NCBI GenBank assembly: GCA_022709605.1
Contig: JAKLIM010000044.1
Location: 1-15,100, forward strand
Reading direction: 5' to 3'
Source: Bacteroidota bacterium
Lineage (GTDB): Bacteria; Bacteroidota; Bacteroidia; Bacteroidales; Paludibacteraceae
Length of the DNA stretch: 15,100 nt
Positions 1 through 7,816 of the stretch are shown piece after piece. The notes below the pieces were generated by a model that saw only the letters and a list, made by a program, of their open reading frames with translations, was not told where the DNA came from and did not search any database. The position numbers were made by a program, and so were the translations under genes. Position 1 is the first letter of the stretch; every line of letters starts with the position of its first letter.

Positions 1-651
1 CTTGCATTTGCATTTAAAGTTCAATCGGTATTTATTTTGCCATTGTACTTTGTGGTCATGTTGAAAGGTAAAATGAAATGGTATTACTTCCTGACAATTC
101 CTACGGTTTTTTTACTCAGTTTAGTCCCTGCATCGAGTTTTGGACGACCTTTTACCGAACTGTTATCCACCTATTATTCTCAGGCTAATCAATATCGGTT
201 CCTAACTGATGAATTTCCAAACTTATATATCTGGTTTGATAATCAGAATTACGAAATAATGAAGCTTCTTGGAATTATAGTAACTTGTAGTGTAACAATA
301 ATAATGGGTTTTGTATTGAAACATAAAAAGTACAAATTCAATTATGAAATGTGGATACAGTTTGCACTTATCAGTACATTAGTTATACCGTTTATTTTAC
401 CCGGAATGCACGAGAGATATATGTATATGGCTGATATACTGAGTGTTTTATACTTTATTGTGTTCCGTAAAAATATTTTTGTACCTTTCGGCATTGTGTC
501 GGTTTCACTTTATTCGTATATTCGATGTTCCCGTTTTAACGATATTTTACCCATGGAACCGGCTTTTTTTGTATATTTGTCAGTAATTATTTTTCTGATT
601 GTGAATTTTATTCAGGTTTTGAAAAAATCAACTGATGATACAATATTATAA
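1..651 (+). CDS. GT-C mannosyltransferase-like membrane protein, 3' part (5' end outside window)
   Basis: The frame is open from base 1, so this is the C-terminal 216 residues of a longer protein. The TTG at 37 is an internal codon, not a credible start. The visible part is an integral membrane protein with about five hydrophobic segments. It carries an 'AFAFKVQSVF' helix and a 'PGMHERYMYMADI' motif (bases about 400-435), which resemble the C-terminal half of the Gpi18-related mannosyltransferases (COG5542). Such enzymes use polyprenyl-phosphate sugars as donors on the outer face of the inner membrane. The catalytic N-terminal loop is not visible, so donor and acceptor are unknown. The 3' end overlaps the next gene by 17 nt, which suggests translational coupling in one operon with the other sugar-transfer genes. 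The family is fairly sure; the substrate is not. Confidence 0.75.
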   Translation, partial: LAFAFKVQSVFILPLYFVVMLKGKMKWYYFLTIPTVFLLSLVPASSFGRPFTELLSTYYSQANQYRFLTDEFPNLYIWFDNQNYEIMKLLGIIVTCSVTIIMGFVLKHKKYKFNYEMWIQFALISTLVIPFILPGMHERYMYMADILSVLYFIVFRKNIFVPFGIVSVSLYSYIRCSRFNDILPMEPAFFVYLSVIIFLIVNFIQVLKKSTDDTIL

Positions 652-2095
652 AAAATTTACAGCCTTATTTTTAATTCTTTGTGTGTACATTTTGCTTACA
701 CTTCTGAGTGTAAACAATGGTTATTTTTGGGATAATATTCAATTAATTTCAAATAATGCACACTGGCTTTATCAATTCGGTCTCAAATCTGTATTCGCTC
801 CCATGTCGTCCGAAAGTTATGGCATATCAAGTACAGGTTATCATCCTCCTTTGGTGGGAACGATTACAGCTGTTTTGTGGAAAATATTTGGTTATAAATT
901 GTGGGTTTCGCACGTGTTTACATTTTTTTTTGCCATTGTATTGATTTTCAATTTATGGAAACTTATCCGGCTGTTTTTCCCTGATCAATATCAAGGTTGG
1001 GTGTTATTGATTGTATTGCTTGAATCGTCTTTATTAACACAGTTTTCAATTGCATCACCTGATTTTATACTATTTACAGCTTTCGTCGTAACACTTAGGG
1101 GCATTTTACACCACAAGCAGGCGTTAACTGCTATTGGTGTGTTTTTTCTATGTTTTATAAGTATGCGTGGCGTCTTTGCCGGAGTTATTTTATTTTTTGT
1201 ATCTGCATATTTTTCGGTATATAAATTCACCAACAAACCAAAGGTCCCTGATTTTTATCGGAATTTGCTGCCTTTTTTGCCAACTTTTATCCTTTTAATA
1301 TTATATTTTGGAACTTATTTGTATTCGTATGGTTGGTTTTTTAAACCAAATTCGGCTTATAGCGAGCATTACTTAATGCCAAAAACCTTTAGCCGGATAG
1401 TTATTCATTTTGCTGAATTTATTCTCCGATCCATCGAAAACGGAAGAATAATCATTTGGATTTTAGGAATTTATTCTTTATTCAAACTCATTAAATCAAA
1501 ACATAAAACCGATTTGCAAATCGGATTTCTTTTTTGGTTGTTCATGTCGCTCAACGGTTTATATTTCCTGTTTGTGTTCATTTCACAAATGCCTTTTTCT
1601 GCCCGTTATTTCTTTCCTCAGTTTTTTATTCTTACCCTTTTAACCCTGTGGGGCATTATTCGATTTGTAAGTGAAAAATATCTAAAATGGATATTTATGC
1701 TTATCCTGATTTTTGAATTGACGGGTAATTTATGGATTTATCCCGATAAAATGTCAAAATCGTGGGACAACACACTAGCCCATTTCCCTTATTATCAAGT
1801 TCGTAAGGATTGCTTTGATTATATTGATCAACAAAAACTGGATTACAATTACATTTCGGCAGGCTTCTGCTTGTATGGTAACAGAAAATTTGTAGAATTA
1901 AAAAATGATGATAAAACTGTAGGAGTTAACACTAACAATAAATACTTTATTTATTCCAATATATCGAACCTCAACGATTCTTTATGTTTTGAATTTAAAA
2001 ATAGTTCAAATTGGAAACCCATAAAAAAGTTCGAAAAAGGATTTGTTACTATGATTTTATACGAAAATTTAAAATTTAAACAGAATGAAAATTAA
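635..2095 (+). CDS. GT-C family glycosyltransferase (ArnT/PMT-like)
   Basis: This 486-residue polytopic membrane protein starts with a hydrophobic helix (residues 9-27). An acidic motif 'YFWDN' with Asp33 follows in the first extracytoplasmic loop, and 'GYHPPLVG' at about 68-75. This layout matches the GT39/GT83 (PMT/ArnT) GT-C fold, where the first-loop Asp is catalytic and a polyprenyl-phosphate sugar is the donor. About ten further hydrophobic helices reach residue 380, followed by a soluble tail of about 100 residues, as in related enzymes. The ATG at 635 lies inside the previous gene (17-nt overlap), and the 3' end overlaps the GtrA gene by 11 nt, so the three are probably translated together. 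GtrA plus a GT-C enzyme suggests sugar addition to a surface glycan, lipid A or protein after flipping. The exact sugar cannot be read from the sequence. Confidence 0.8.
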   Translation: MIQYYKKFTALFLILCVYILLTLLSVNNGYFWDNIQLISNNAHWLYQFGLKSVFAPMSSESYGISSTGYHPPLVGTITAVLWKIFGYKLWVSHVFTFFFAIVLIFNLWKLIRLFFPDQYQGWVLLIVLLESSLLTQFSIASPDFILFTAFVVTLRGILHHKQALTAIGVFFLCFISMRGVFAGVILFFVSAYFSVYKFTNKPKVPDFYRNLLPFLPTFILLILYFGTYLYSYGWFFKPNSAYSEHYLMPKTFSRIVIHFAEFILRSIENGRIIIWILGIYSLFKLIKSKHKTDLQIGFLFWLFMSLNGLYFLFVFISQMPFSARYFFPQFFILTLLTLWGIIRFVSEKYLKWIFMLILIFELTGNLWIYPDKMSKSWDNTLAHFPYYQVRKDCFDYIDQQKLDYNYISAGFCLYGNRKFVELKNDDKTVGVNTNNKYFIYSNISNLNDSLCFEFKNSSNWKPIKKFEKGFVTMILYENLKFKQNEN

Positions 2096-2471
2096 TAAGT
2101 CCATTTTGCAAATGCTAAAATATGGGATTGTAGGTGTTTCAAATACTCTGCTAACCGCAATTGTTATCTGGATTATGCTGAAAAAGTTAAATACATCCGA
2201 TTATTTTGCTAATATCACAGGTTATATTGTTGGCCTGACGAACAGTTTTATTTGGAATAGAAAATGGACTTTTGAAAGCAAATCGAAAGTTCGTTCAACT
2301 ATTGTGAAATTTATTGCTATTTTTGTAATTTCATATTTATTTCAACTTGGTGCGTTGTATTTGTTATTGCACTATACTACCATCGATTCGTATATTTGTC
2401 AGCTTATGTCAATTGTGGCCTACACTGGCAGTAATTTTTTTCTCAACAAGTATTACACGTTTAAAGCTTGA
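2085..2471 (+). CDS. GtrA family membrane protein (lipid-linked sugar flippase)
   Basis: At 128 residues with four hydrophobic helices, this has the usual size and topology of the GtrA/DPMS-associated family. 'LKYGIVGVSNTLLTAIV' near the N-terminus, 'NRKWTF' after helix 2 and 'NFFLNKYYTFK' at the C-terminus are family hallmarks. GtrA proteins are thought to flip polyprenyl-phosphate-linked sugars, for example undecaprenyl-phosphate-glucose in serotype conversion, from the cytoplasmic to the outer face of the inner membrane. The start codon lies 11 nt inside the preceding GT-C gene, and a GT2 enzyme follows 47 nt downstream. The trio synthase-flippase-transferase (GT2, GtrA, GT-C) is therefore all present within about 3 kb, as in classical gtr loci. 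Family assignment is secure; flipping activity is inferred. Confidence 0.88.
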   Translation: MKINKSILQMLKYGIVGVSNTLLTAIVIWIMLKKLNTSDYFANITGYIVGLTNSFIWNRKWTFESKSKVRSTIVKFIAIFVISYLFQLGALYLLLHYTTIDSYICQLMSIVAYTGSNFFLNKYYTFKA

Positions 2472-2518
2472 AATAAATTCACTAAAAGCTTACCGATACA
2501 ATAATTCACTTTAAGAAT

Positions 2519-3253
2519 ATGACTCAGAAGATCGATTTATCACTTGTCGTTTTATGTTACAGGTCGGAAGAAAACATTATTCCTCTTGTCGAAAAACTCA
2601 CCAAATTGTTAGAAGGTCTTCATAATATTTTCGAAATTGTGTTGGTGGGCAATTATTTTCCCGGATCGGAAGATCGCACAAAAGAAATTGTACTTGATCT
2701 GGCATCGAAAGATCAACGGATTAAGGCCATTGCAAAGCCAAAAGAAGGAATGATGGGATGGGACATGCTCGAAGGCATGAAAAGTGCTTCGGGCGAATAC
2801 ATTTGTGTAATTGATGGCGACGGACAATTCCCTTTCGAAAGTGTAATTGATGCCTATAATATTATCAAGCAGAAAAATCTGGATATGGTTAAAACTTATC
2901 GTATTGTAAGATATGATGGGCGATACCGAACCATAATATCAAAAATGTTCAATTTATTATTTAATTCATTTTTTCCCGGATTGCATTCTCAGGATATTAA
3001 TTCAAAACCTAAAATTATTTCACGCAGAGTATTCGAAAAAATGGATCTTAAATCGACCGGGTGGTTTATTGATGCAGAAATTATGATCAATATCAGGCGA
3101 TTAAAATGTACTTTCGAAGAATTTCCTGTTGAGTTTCATGAAATAAACGTTCGCAAGTCTTTTGTGAAAATTGAAGCTAATTTTGAATTTTTGCGTGAGC
3201 TGATAAAATACAGAATAAAAGAGTTTTTTATAAAGAATGAACATAAAAACTAA
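2519..3253 (+). CDS. GT2 family glycosyltransferase (dolichol-phosphate mannosyltransferase-like)
   Basis: This is a 244-residue soluble GT-A enzyme. It starts with 'LSLVVLCYRSEENI' (beta1 and nucleotide-binding region). The metal-binding acidic motif is 'VIDGDGQFP' (Asp99-Gly-Asp101), and 'WFIDAEIMI' near 187-195 is the conserved acidic helix of DPM-like enzymes. The usual 'VDDGSxD' segment is replaced by 'VGNYFPGSED' at about 42-52, a variant I take to define a subfamily. There is no C-terminal membrane domain, so a separate flippase would be needed; the adjacent GtrA protein fits that role. The likely reaction is transfer of a sugar from a nucleotide-sugar to polyprenyl phosphate on the cytoplasmic face, making the donor for the GT-C enzymes. 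The 3' end overlaps the next gene by 17 nt. Sugar identity is unknown. Confidence 0.85.
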   Translation: MTQKIDLSLVVLCYRSEENIIPLVEKLTKLLEGLHNIFEIVLVGNYFPGSEDRTKEIVLDLASKDQRIKAIAKPKEGMMGWDMLEGMKSASGEYICVIDGDGQFPFESVIDAYNIIKQKNLDMVKTYRIVRYDGRYRTIISKMFNLLFNSFFPGLHSQDINSKPKIISRRVFEKMDLKSTGWFIDAEIMINIRRLKCTFEEFPVEFHEINVRKSFVKIEANFEFLRELIKYRIKEFFIKNEHKN

Positions 3254-4109
3254 AATACTGATTACGGGTGCTTCATCTGAATTGATGCAAAACCTCATCA
3301 ATAATATTGACACAGATATTTATGATATTCTGGTAATTACACACACTAAAAAATATTCGGGAAGCAAGTCGGTTCAGGTTTTAAAAGGCGATATTTGTGA
3401 TGCTGATTTTGTAAATGTAGCTTTAAATGGCGTTCAAATTATTGTACATGCCGCTGCGGTTACACACAAGTTAAAACCACACGAATATTACAAGGTAAAT
3501 GTTCAGGGAACAATTAATTTGGTGAATGCTGCAACACTGAATCGGGTTGAAAAATTTGTTTTTTTAAGTTCAAGAACAGCCGGAGAAAAGAGCGGAGCTT
3601 ATGGTTTATCGAAGTTGCATGGCGAGGAATACATAAAAAACAATTTGAATAACTGGCTTATTTTCAGACCGGCCGAGGTGTTTAGTGTTGGAAAGCAGGA
3701 AGGTATTCAAAAGCTAATCGAAGATATTGCGAACAAAAAATTTGTATTATGTCCGATGAATGTGAAAAGTAAATTGTTCCCGATACATGCCAATGATGTC
3801 ATCAAAATAATGATTGATTGCATTTTTAAAAATCCCAAGAACAACGAAATTATAACCATCAACGGGGATCAGGGATTTTCATATCCTGAATTAATAAAAT
3901 TTATCAGTGGAACAATTTCCAGAAAAGTGATTATCATTCCTGTTCCGAAAGTAATCATGTATTTTATTAAATTGATTATTGAAATGACCGGAATTGACAT
4001 TGGACTTTCGCCTGATCAAATACCCAGACTTTACAGCATGAAAGAAACACAAAATTTGAAATATGATTTGATAAGTCTGAAAGAATATCTGAGAGAAAAT
4101 TTCCGTTAG
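3237..4109 (+). CDS. NAD-dependent epimerase/dehydratase-like protein (extended SDR fold)
   Basis: This 290-residue cytoplasmic protein has an N-terminal Rossmann strand 'KILITGASS', 'LKGDICD' at 49-55 and 'HAAAVTH' at 71-77. 'SSRTAG' follows at 111-116, then the catalytic pair YxxxK (Tyr122, Lys126) and 'FRPAEVFSVG' at about 143-152. These are extended-SDR features of UDP-sugar epimerases and dehydratases. One oddity is that the dinucleotide-binding motif TGxxGxxG reads 'TGASSELM', so the second and third glycines are replaced by Ser and Met. Cofactor binding may be altered, or the protein may act by another route. It overlaps the GT2 gene by 17 nt and is the last gene of the plus-strand glycan cluster. 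It probably prepares or modifies the sugar transferred by its neighbours. The exact reaction is not deducible. Confidence 0.8.
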   Translation: MNIKTKILITGASSELMQNLINNIDTDIYDILVITHTKKYSGSKSVQVLKGDICDADFVNVALNGVQIIVHAAAVTHKLKPHEYYKVNVQGTINLVNAATLNRVEKFVFLSSRTAGEKSGAYGLSKLHGEEYIKNNLNNWLIFRPAEVFSVGKQEGIQKLIEDIANKKFVLCPMNVKSKLFPIHANDVIKIMIDCIFKNPKNNEIITINGDQGFSYPELIKFISGTISRKVIIIPVPKVIMYFIKLIIEMTGIDIGLSPDQIPRLYSMKETQNLKYDLISLKEYLRENFR

Positions 4110-4243
4110 GGTTAAGCGGTTTGCAAATGCATACATTAAAGAAACGCGGTTGAAAACCGCGAGACCCGATATAAACCCCAAAACTCCTTTTATTTAGATT
4201 GTCAAGCAGAATAATTTGACATTGACTGAAATAAAAATCTTCG
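4110..4243. other. convergent intergenic region with 17-nt hairpin
   Basis: This gap lies between the convergent epimerase-like gene and folE. It holds a perfect 7-bp stem with a GAA loop at 4145-4161 (CGCGGTT/AACCGCG). An 'AAGCGGTTT' at 4114-4122 could pair alternatively with the right arm. No run of T follows the stem on either strand, so it is at best a weak terminator. It may instead be a degraded repeat, because AAGCGGTTT also occurs in the large hairpin at 7654-7720. Confidence 0.5.
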
Positions 4244-4840
4244 TTATTTCCTGTTAATCAAATTCATAAATTCTTCGCGGGTTTTTGCCTGCTGAAAAAC
4301 GCCTGTAAAATCGGATGTTGTGGTTACAGAATGCTGTTTCTGAACTCCGCGCATTTGCATACAAAGGTGTTGTGCCTCAAGGATAACCATCACGCCCAGT
4401 GGATTTAACGTTTTTTGAATGCATTCTTTTATTTGTGTTGTCATGCGCTCCTGCACCTGCATGCGGCGGGCAAAAACATCTACAATGCGTGCAATTTTAC
4501 TTAACCCGGTGATGTGATGATTGGGAATGTAGGCGATGTGCGCTTTACCGAAAAAAGGCAACATGTGATGCTCGCACATCGAGTAAAAATCAATGTCTTT
4601 TACAATCACCATTTGTCGGTAATCCTCGGTAAACTTGGCTGCATTCAGAATTTCTTCCGGATCTTGTTCGTATCCGTTCATTAAAAACTGCATGGCTTTC
4701 GATACTCGTTCAGGGGTTTTCAGAAGTCCTTCGCGCGCTGCATCTTCGCCAATCAGTTTTATAATTTCGTGATAATGATACGCTATTTCGGCTGTTTTTT
4801 TGGGGTCGAACGGAACAGGCTGATTGATATTAAAGTCCAT
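4244..4840 (-). CDS. folE: GTP cyclohydrolase I
   Basis: The 198-residue protein is a full-length type I GTP cyclohydrolase (FolE). It converts GTP to 7,8-dihydroneopterin triphosphate, the first step of folate biosynthesis and a source for other pterins and queuosine. The zinc ligands Cys89 and His92 ('MCEHHMLPFFGKAHIAYIP') and Cys160 ('AQHLCMQMRGV') are present, as are the catalytic His91 and His158. 'EGLLKTPERV' at 38-47, 'GLSKIARIVDVFARR' at 112-126 and the C-terminal 'QHSVTTTSDFTGVF' are all typical. The family forms a cytoplasmic decamer of two pentamers. The gene starts only 2 nt after the stop of the SPOR gene, so the two very probably share a transcript. The start at 4840 gives a normal family length. 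Identification is secure. Confidence 0.97.
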   Translation of the reverse strand: MDFNINQPVPFDPKKTAEIAYHYHEIIKLIGEDAAREGLLKTPERVSKAMQFLMNGYEQDPEEILNAAKFTEDYRQMVIVKDIDFYSMCEHHMLPFFGKAHIAYIPNHHITGLSKIARIVDVFARRMQVQERMTTQIKECIQKTLNPLGVMVILEAQHLCMQMRGVQKQHSVTTTSDFTGVFQQAKTREEFMNLINRK

Positions 4841-4842
4841 AA

Positions 4843-5328
4843 TTATTTTGTTCCCGCTGCGTTAGATTGGTCTTTCACTGTATATGTTTCACTCTTTAAA
4901 TGTGGAAATGCCCTCACCAACTCTTCTCTGAACGACTGTGCCTGCGAATAGGTGCCAAAATTGCCAACCCGCACTTTCCAAAATGGTGATGTATAATTCA
5001 CATAGACAGGATAATCGGGATAAAGATCGCGAATTTCCTTCTCAATTCTGAATGCTTCTGCCTTGCCGGTGCGCTGTACATTGCTCGAAAAAACCTGAAC
5101 GCGGTAACCGTTTCCGGTCGACCAATATTGAGATCCTGAATAATTCTTTTTTTCAACAACAAAATCTTCAATTCTTCTATCCTGAAAAAACTTAACACTT
5201 GCTCCGCTCACTGTATCTGTCTTTGTCAGAGATTCAAAAAAGTTCTGTTTCATCGACTTTTCGTTTTGAGCTGCGATGCAGAAAATATTCAGAAAAATCA
5301 AACTGAAAGTAATGGTAATCTTATACAT
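4843..5328 (-). CDS. secreted SPOR-domain protein
   Basis: This 161-residue protein begins with a signal peptide (residues 1-20, 'MYKITITFSLIFLNIFCIAA', cleavage probably after AA). No proper lipobox surrounds Cys17. A short linker follows, then a SPOR domain from about residue 72 to 152 with 'GYRVQVFSSNVQRTGKAEA' and 'FWKVRVGNFGTYSQAQSFRE'. The two repeats of the beta-alpha-beta-beta fold are easy to see. SPOR domains bind peptidoglycan glycan strands stripped of peptide stems, mainly at the division septum, so the product probably sits in the periplasm on septal wall. The gene heads an operon with folE (2-nt gap). This pairing looks like a shared promoter rather than a shared pathway. No catalytic domain is attached, so it may be a scaffold or a sensor of cell-wall state. 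Confidence 0.88.
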   Translation of the reverse strand: MYKITITFSLIFLNIFCIAAQNEKSMKQNFFESLTKTDTVSGASVKFFQDRRIEDFVVEKKNYSGSQYWSTGNGYRVQVFSSNVQRTGKAEAFRIEKEIRDLYPDYPVYVNYTSPFWKVRVGNFGTYSQAQSFREELVRAFPHLKSETYTVKDQSNAAGTK

Positions 5329-5496
5329 ATGTGTTTAATTTATTAAATAGTCATGATTTTTAAATTCGACCATATTGTCGTATCTCATTTTCTTTGTTGT
5401 ATTCGAAATCCTATCGGAACTATTATATGTTTTTTGTAAATGACAAATCCGATCCATCGCAAAAACTCGAAGTTCTCAGTGAATAAATTCGCAGTA

Positions 5497-5504
5497 CAAA
5501 GGTA
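5497..5504 (-). promoter_or_regulatory. candidate -7 element for the SPOR-folE unit
   Basis: Read on the minus strand, the site is TACCTTTG and matches the Bacteroidota -7 consensus TAnnTTTG. No clear TTTG lies about 20 nt upstream, so the -33 element is weak or absent. If used, it gives a leader of about 160 nt before the SPOR start at 5328. Confidence 0.45.
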
Positions 5505-5672
5505 CAAAATGTTGTCATTAATCGACAGTATTTGAGTAATTTATTGATTTCCCCTGTAAACAAATTAATTGGTAACCGCATTCAAAATACTGATATACTG
5601 AAATTATATATTTGATATACAACAAATTAAATTTTTGATTTTACATTTTTACATTTTTAATGCCGAAATGTT

Positions 5673-5680
5673 TATCTTTG
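5673..5680 (+). promoter_or_regulatory. candidate -7 element for ispD
   Basis: TATCTTTG matches the Bacteroidota -7 consensus TAnnTTTG. It ends 19 nt before the ispD ATG, leaving a leader of only about 12 nt, which is common in this phylum. No convincing TTTG sits at the expected -33 spacing; the nearest, at 5634-5637, is 35 nt away. Confidence 0.55.
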
Positions 5681-5699
5681 TTCCAAATTCAATATTTGT

Positions 5700-6380
5700 A
5701 TGATAAAACCCCGAATAGCACTTATTGTAGCTGGTGGTAAAGGCGAACGGATGAACGCCGAAATCCCCAAGCAATTCCTCGAAATACAAGGCAAACCAAT
5801 TTTGATGCATACAATCGAAGCTTTTTATCGTTTTGATTCGCACATTCAGTTAATTCTCGTGCTGCCTGCAGTTCAACTTAAAAGCTGGGATATGCTCTGC
5901 AAAAAACATGCCTTTTCAATTTCACATCAAATTGTAACCGGCGGTCAAACCCGATTTCATTCCGTAAAAAATGGGTTGGAACAGGTTAAAGGGCCTTCGT
6001 TGGTGGCTGTTCACGACGGAGTACGACCGTTGGTTAGTACCGAAACCATTAAGCGATGTTTCGAGGCTGCCGAAAAGTTTGATGCAGTTGTTCCGGTTGT
6101 CGATTCGGTCGATAGCATACGGCAAATAACAAATAATGGGAGTATTTCGGTGGATCGTTCATTTTATAAATTAGTACAAACGCCTCAGGTTTTCGATGCG
6201 GGCTTATTGAAAAGTGCTTACGAACAGGAGTTTTCCAAACTTTTTACCGACGATGCATCGGTGGTTGAAGCTTTTGGAAAGCAGATTCATTTGGTGGAAG
6301 GAAACAGGGAGAATATTAAAATCACAACCGAAATTGATTTAAAAATGGCTGAATTTTTTAAATCGAAAATGAAAAAATGA
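5700..6380 (+). CDS. ispD: 2-C-methyl-D-erythritol 4-phosphate cytidylyltransferase
   Basis: The 226-residue protein is a full-length IspD, the third enzyme of the MEP (non-mevalonate) isoprenoid pathway. It joins CTP and MEP to give CDP-methylerythritol and pyrophosphate. The nucleotide-binding loop 'IVAGGKGERM' carries Arg17, and 'PKQFLEIQGKPIL' carries Lys24, which correspond to the catalytic Arg/Lys pair. 'VAVHDGVRPLVS' holds Asp106 and Arg109, 'QTPQVFD' lies at 160-166, and 'NIKIT' contributes Lys207. The ATG at 5700 sits just downstream of a TATCTTTG element. The end overlaps the acyltransferase start by ATGA, so the two are translationally coupled. The MEP pathway supplies undecaprenyl phosphate, which membrane glycan modification consumes. 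That link between the two neighbours is only suggestive. Confidence 0.96.
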   Translation: MIKPRIALIVAGGKGERMNAEIPKQFLEIQGKPILMHTIEAFYRFDSHIQLILVLPAVQLKSWDMLCKKHAFSISHQIVTGGQTRFHSVKNGLEQVKGPSLVAVHDGVRPLVSTETIKRCFEAAEKFDAVVPVVDSVDSIRQITNNGSISVDRSFYKLVQTPQVFDAGLLKSAYEQEFSKLFTDDASVVEAFGKQIHLVEGNRENIKITTEIDLKMAEFFKSKMKK

Positions 6381-7438
6381 ACACTATAAAAACCACCAAT
6401 GTACAGTATATCAATACGCTGAGAGCTTTAGCTACTATCGGCGTAATTCTGATTCATGTTTCGTCGCCGGTGCTTAAAATGACCTATCTCAACAACATGC
6501 CTTATTGGTGGGTTGGGAATATTGTAAGTTCATTGGTACGATTTCCGGTGCCATTATTTTTAATGCTCAGCGGGGCTACTTTGCTTGTAAAAGAATACAA
6601 TTTAGGCGAATTTTATAAGAAACGAATGATGCGCGTGCTGGTTCCTTTTTTATTCTGGTTGCTGGTTTATTGGGTTTTCAGGTGGGTTATGTTATTGCCC
6701 AAACAACAGCCACACGGATTTGCAGATATTTCACGATGGGCGATTGATTTGTTTATGAACGAAGGTGTTTCGAAACATTTGTGGTACGTTTATATGATAT
6801 TGTTCATTTATCTTTTTGTTCCATTTATAGGCAAAATTGTACGAAAAGCCAGTCAGTTACAATTGTTTACTTTTCTGTTGGTATGGGCTGTACTTTGCTT
6901 TGCAACGCGCTCCATGAGTCTGAGTTTCTATAAATGGAACGGAGATTATCTTTTAAAATTATTGGGTTATTTTGAATACTCAGGTTATTTGGTTTTGGGT
7001 TATTACCTGAACAACATCAGGATAAAATCGACTAAAACGCATTTATATGCAACGCTTGCATATTTAGCGACAGTTGTTGTTTGTGCTTTAGCTGTCTATT
7101 TTATGAGTAAAAATGATAACCGGTTGAACCTTAGCATTTACAGCAATTATTCATTAACTACAATTCTTCAATCAGCAGCCATTTTTATGTTGATAAAGAA
7201 TATTGAAATCAAAAATACATATTTCAATGTTGTTCAGAATGCCATAAGCAATTACAGTTACGGCATTTATCTGGCCCATATAATTGTTATTAGTGTTTTG
7301 TTTCGGAACGGCATTTACTGGTCGTTTGCACATCCTCTTATTTCGTTGCCTTTGATGGTATTGATGGTTTTAGCGGGCTCTTTGCTTTTCGTTTTCGTGT
7401 TGCGAAAAATTCCGGGAGGTAAATATGTGGCAGGTTAA
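6377..7438 (+). CDS. acyltransferase 3 family membrane protein
   Basis: This 353-residue integral membrane protein has about ten hydrophobic helices spread over its whole length. The N-terminal 'YINTLRALATIGVILIHVSS' contains the conserved Arg16 and His27 of the acyltransferase 3 family (OatA, NodX, WecH-like). These proteins move acetyl or other acyl groups onto sugars of surface polysaccharide, lipid A or peptidoglycan. 'YLFVPFIGKIV' near the middle and 'YSYGIYLAHIIVI' near 295 are also characteristic. No extra SGNH domain is attached, so the protein is the minimal membrane form. Translation is coupled to ispD by an ATGA overlap. The acceptor is not deducible. The large hairpin 216-282 nt downstream probably ends this transcript. 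Confidence 0.88.
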   Translation: MNTIKTTNVQYINTLRALATIGVILIHVSSPVLKMTYLNNMPYWWVGNIVSSLVRFPVPLFLMLSGATLLVKEYNLGEFYKKRMMRVLVPFLFWLLVYWVFRWVMLLPKQQPHGFADISRWAIDLFMNEGVSKHLWYVYMILFIYLFVPFIGKIVRKASQLQLFTFLLVWAVLCFATRSMSLSFYKWNGDYLLKLLGYFEYSGYLVLGYYLNNIRIKSTKTHLYATLAYLATVVVCALAVYFMSKNDNRLNLSIYSNYSLTTILQSAAIFMLIKNIEIKNTYFNVVQNAISNYSYGIYLAHIIVISVLFRNGIYWSFAHPLISLPLMVLMVLAGSLLFVFVLRKIPGGKYVAG

Positions 7439-7816
7439 AGGAGGGTTACTTTTATTTTGATTATTAAGAAGATAATTGGAAATTGAGAAAATAGAAATTA
7501 AAAAATAATATAATGCTATTTATCAATATTTTATGATTTATAAATGAGTTGTTCATTTCTAAAACAATCATTTTGTTAAAAAAATGACTCTGAACGTTTT
7601 GGGTTGGTAAAAAAAAGAATGGACTAAAAATTCAATGTATTTTAATAATCAGTAAGGGACAAGCGGTTTCCTTACCGCTTGAAATCAATCATCAAGCGGT
7701 AAGGAAACGGCTTGTCCCTTTTTATATCTAAAAATAATATGTGGAGCTAATGGTTGTGCCATTCGCTACTTAATTATTACCCATTACCCACCTTATTCGT
7801 TATAGATCCTAAATTA
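7439..7816. other. 378-bp convergent intergenic region
   Basis: No gene is visible between the convergent acyltransferase and ABC permease genes. It contains the inverted copy of a dispersed 19-mer (7479-7497) and a long nested hairpin (7654-7720). The rest is AT-rich and unassigned. Confidence 0.6.
7654..7727 (+). terminator. long nested hairpin, probable terminator
   Basis: Two 29-nt arms (7654-7682 and 7692-7720) pair with a single G-G mismatch around a 9-nt loop, and T5 follows directly in the RNA of the plus strand ('CCCTTTTTATAT'). Each arm is itself a small palindrome, AAGCGGT..ACCGCTT in the left arm, so a cruciform is possible. It would stop the ispD-acyltransferase transcript. The perfection and length exceed a usual terminator and suggest a REP-like repeat doing that job. 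Confidence 0.7.

Larger units (their letters stand above)
5329..5699. other. 371-bp divergent intergenic region
   Basis: No gene is visible here. The region separates the minus-strand SPOR-folE unit from the plus-strand ispD unit and holds one -7-like element for each direction (listed separately). The rest is AT-rich, with no hairpin or riboswitch-like structure that I can see. Confidence 0.6.

Noticed and set aside
37..39. TTG start of the first gene
   Set aside because: The same frame stays open to base 1 with family-typical sequence (AFAFKVQSVF), so the start lies outside the window.
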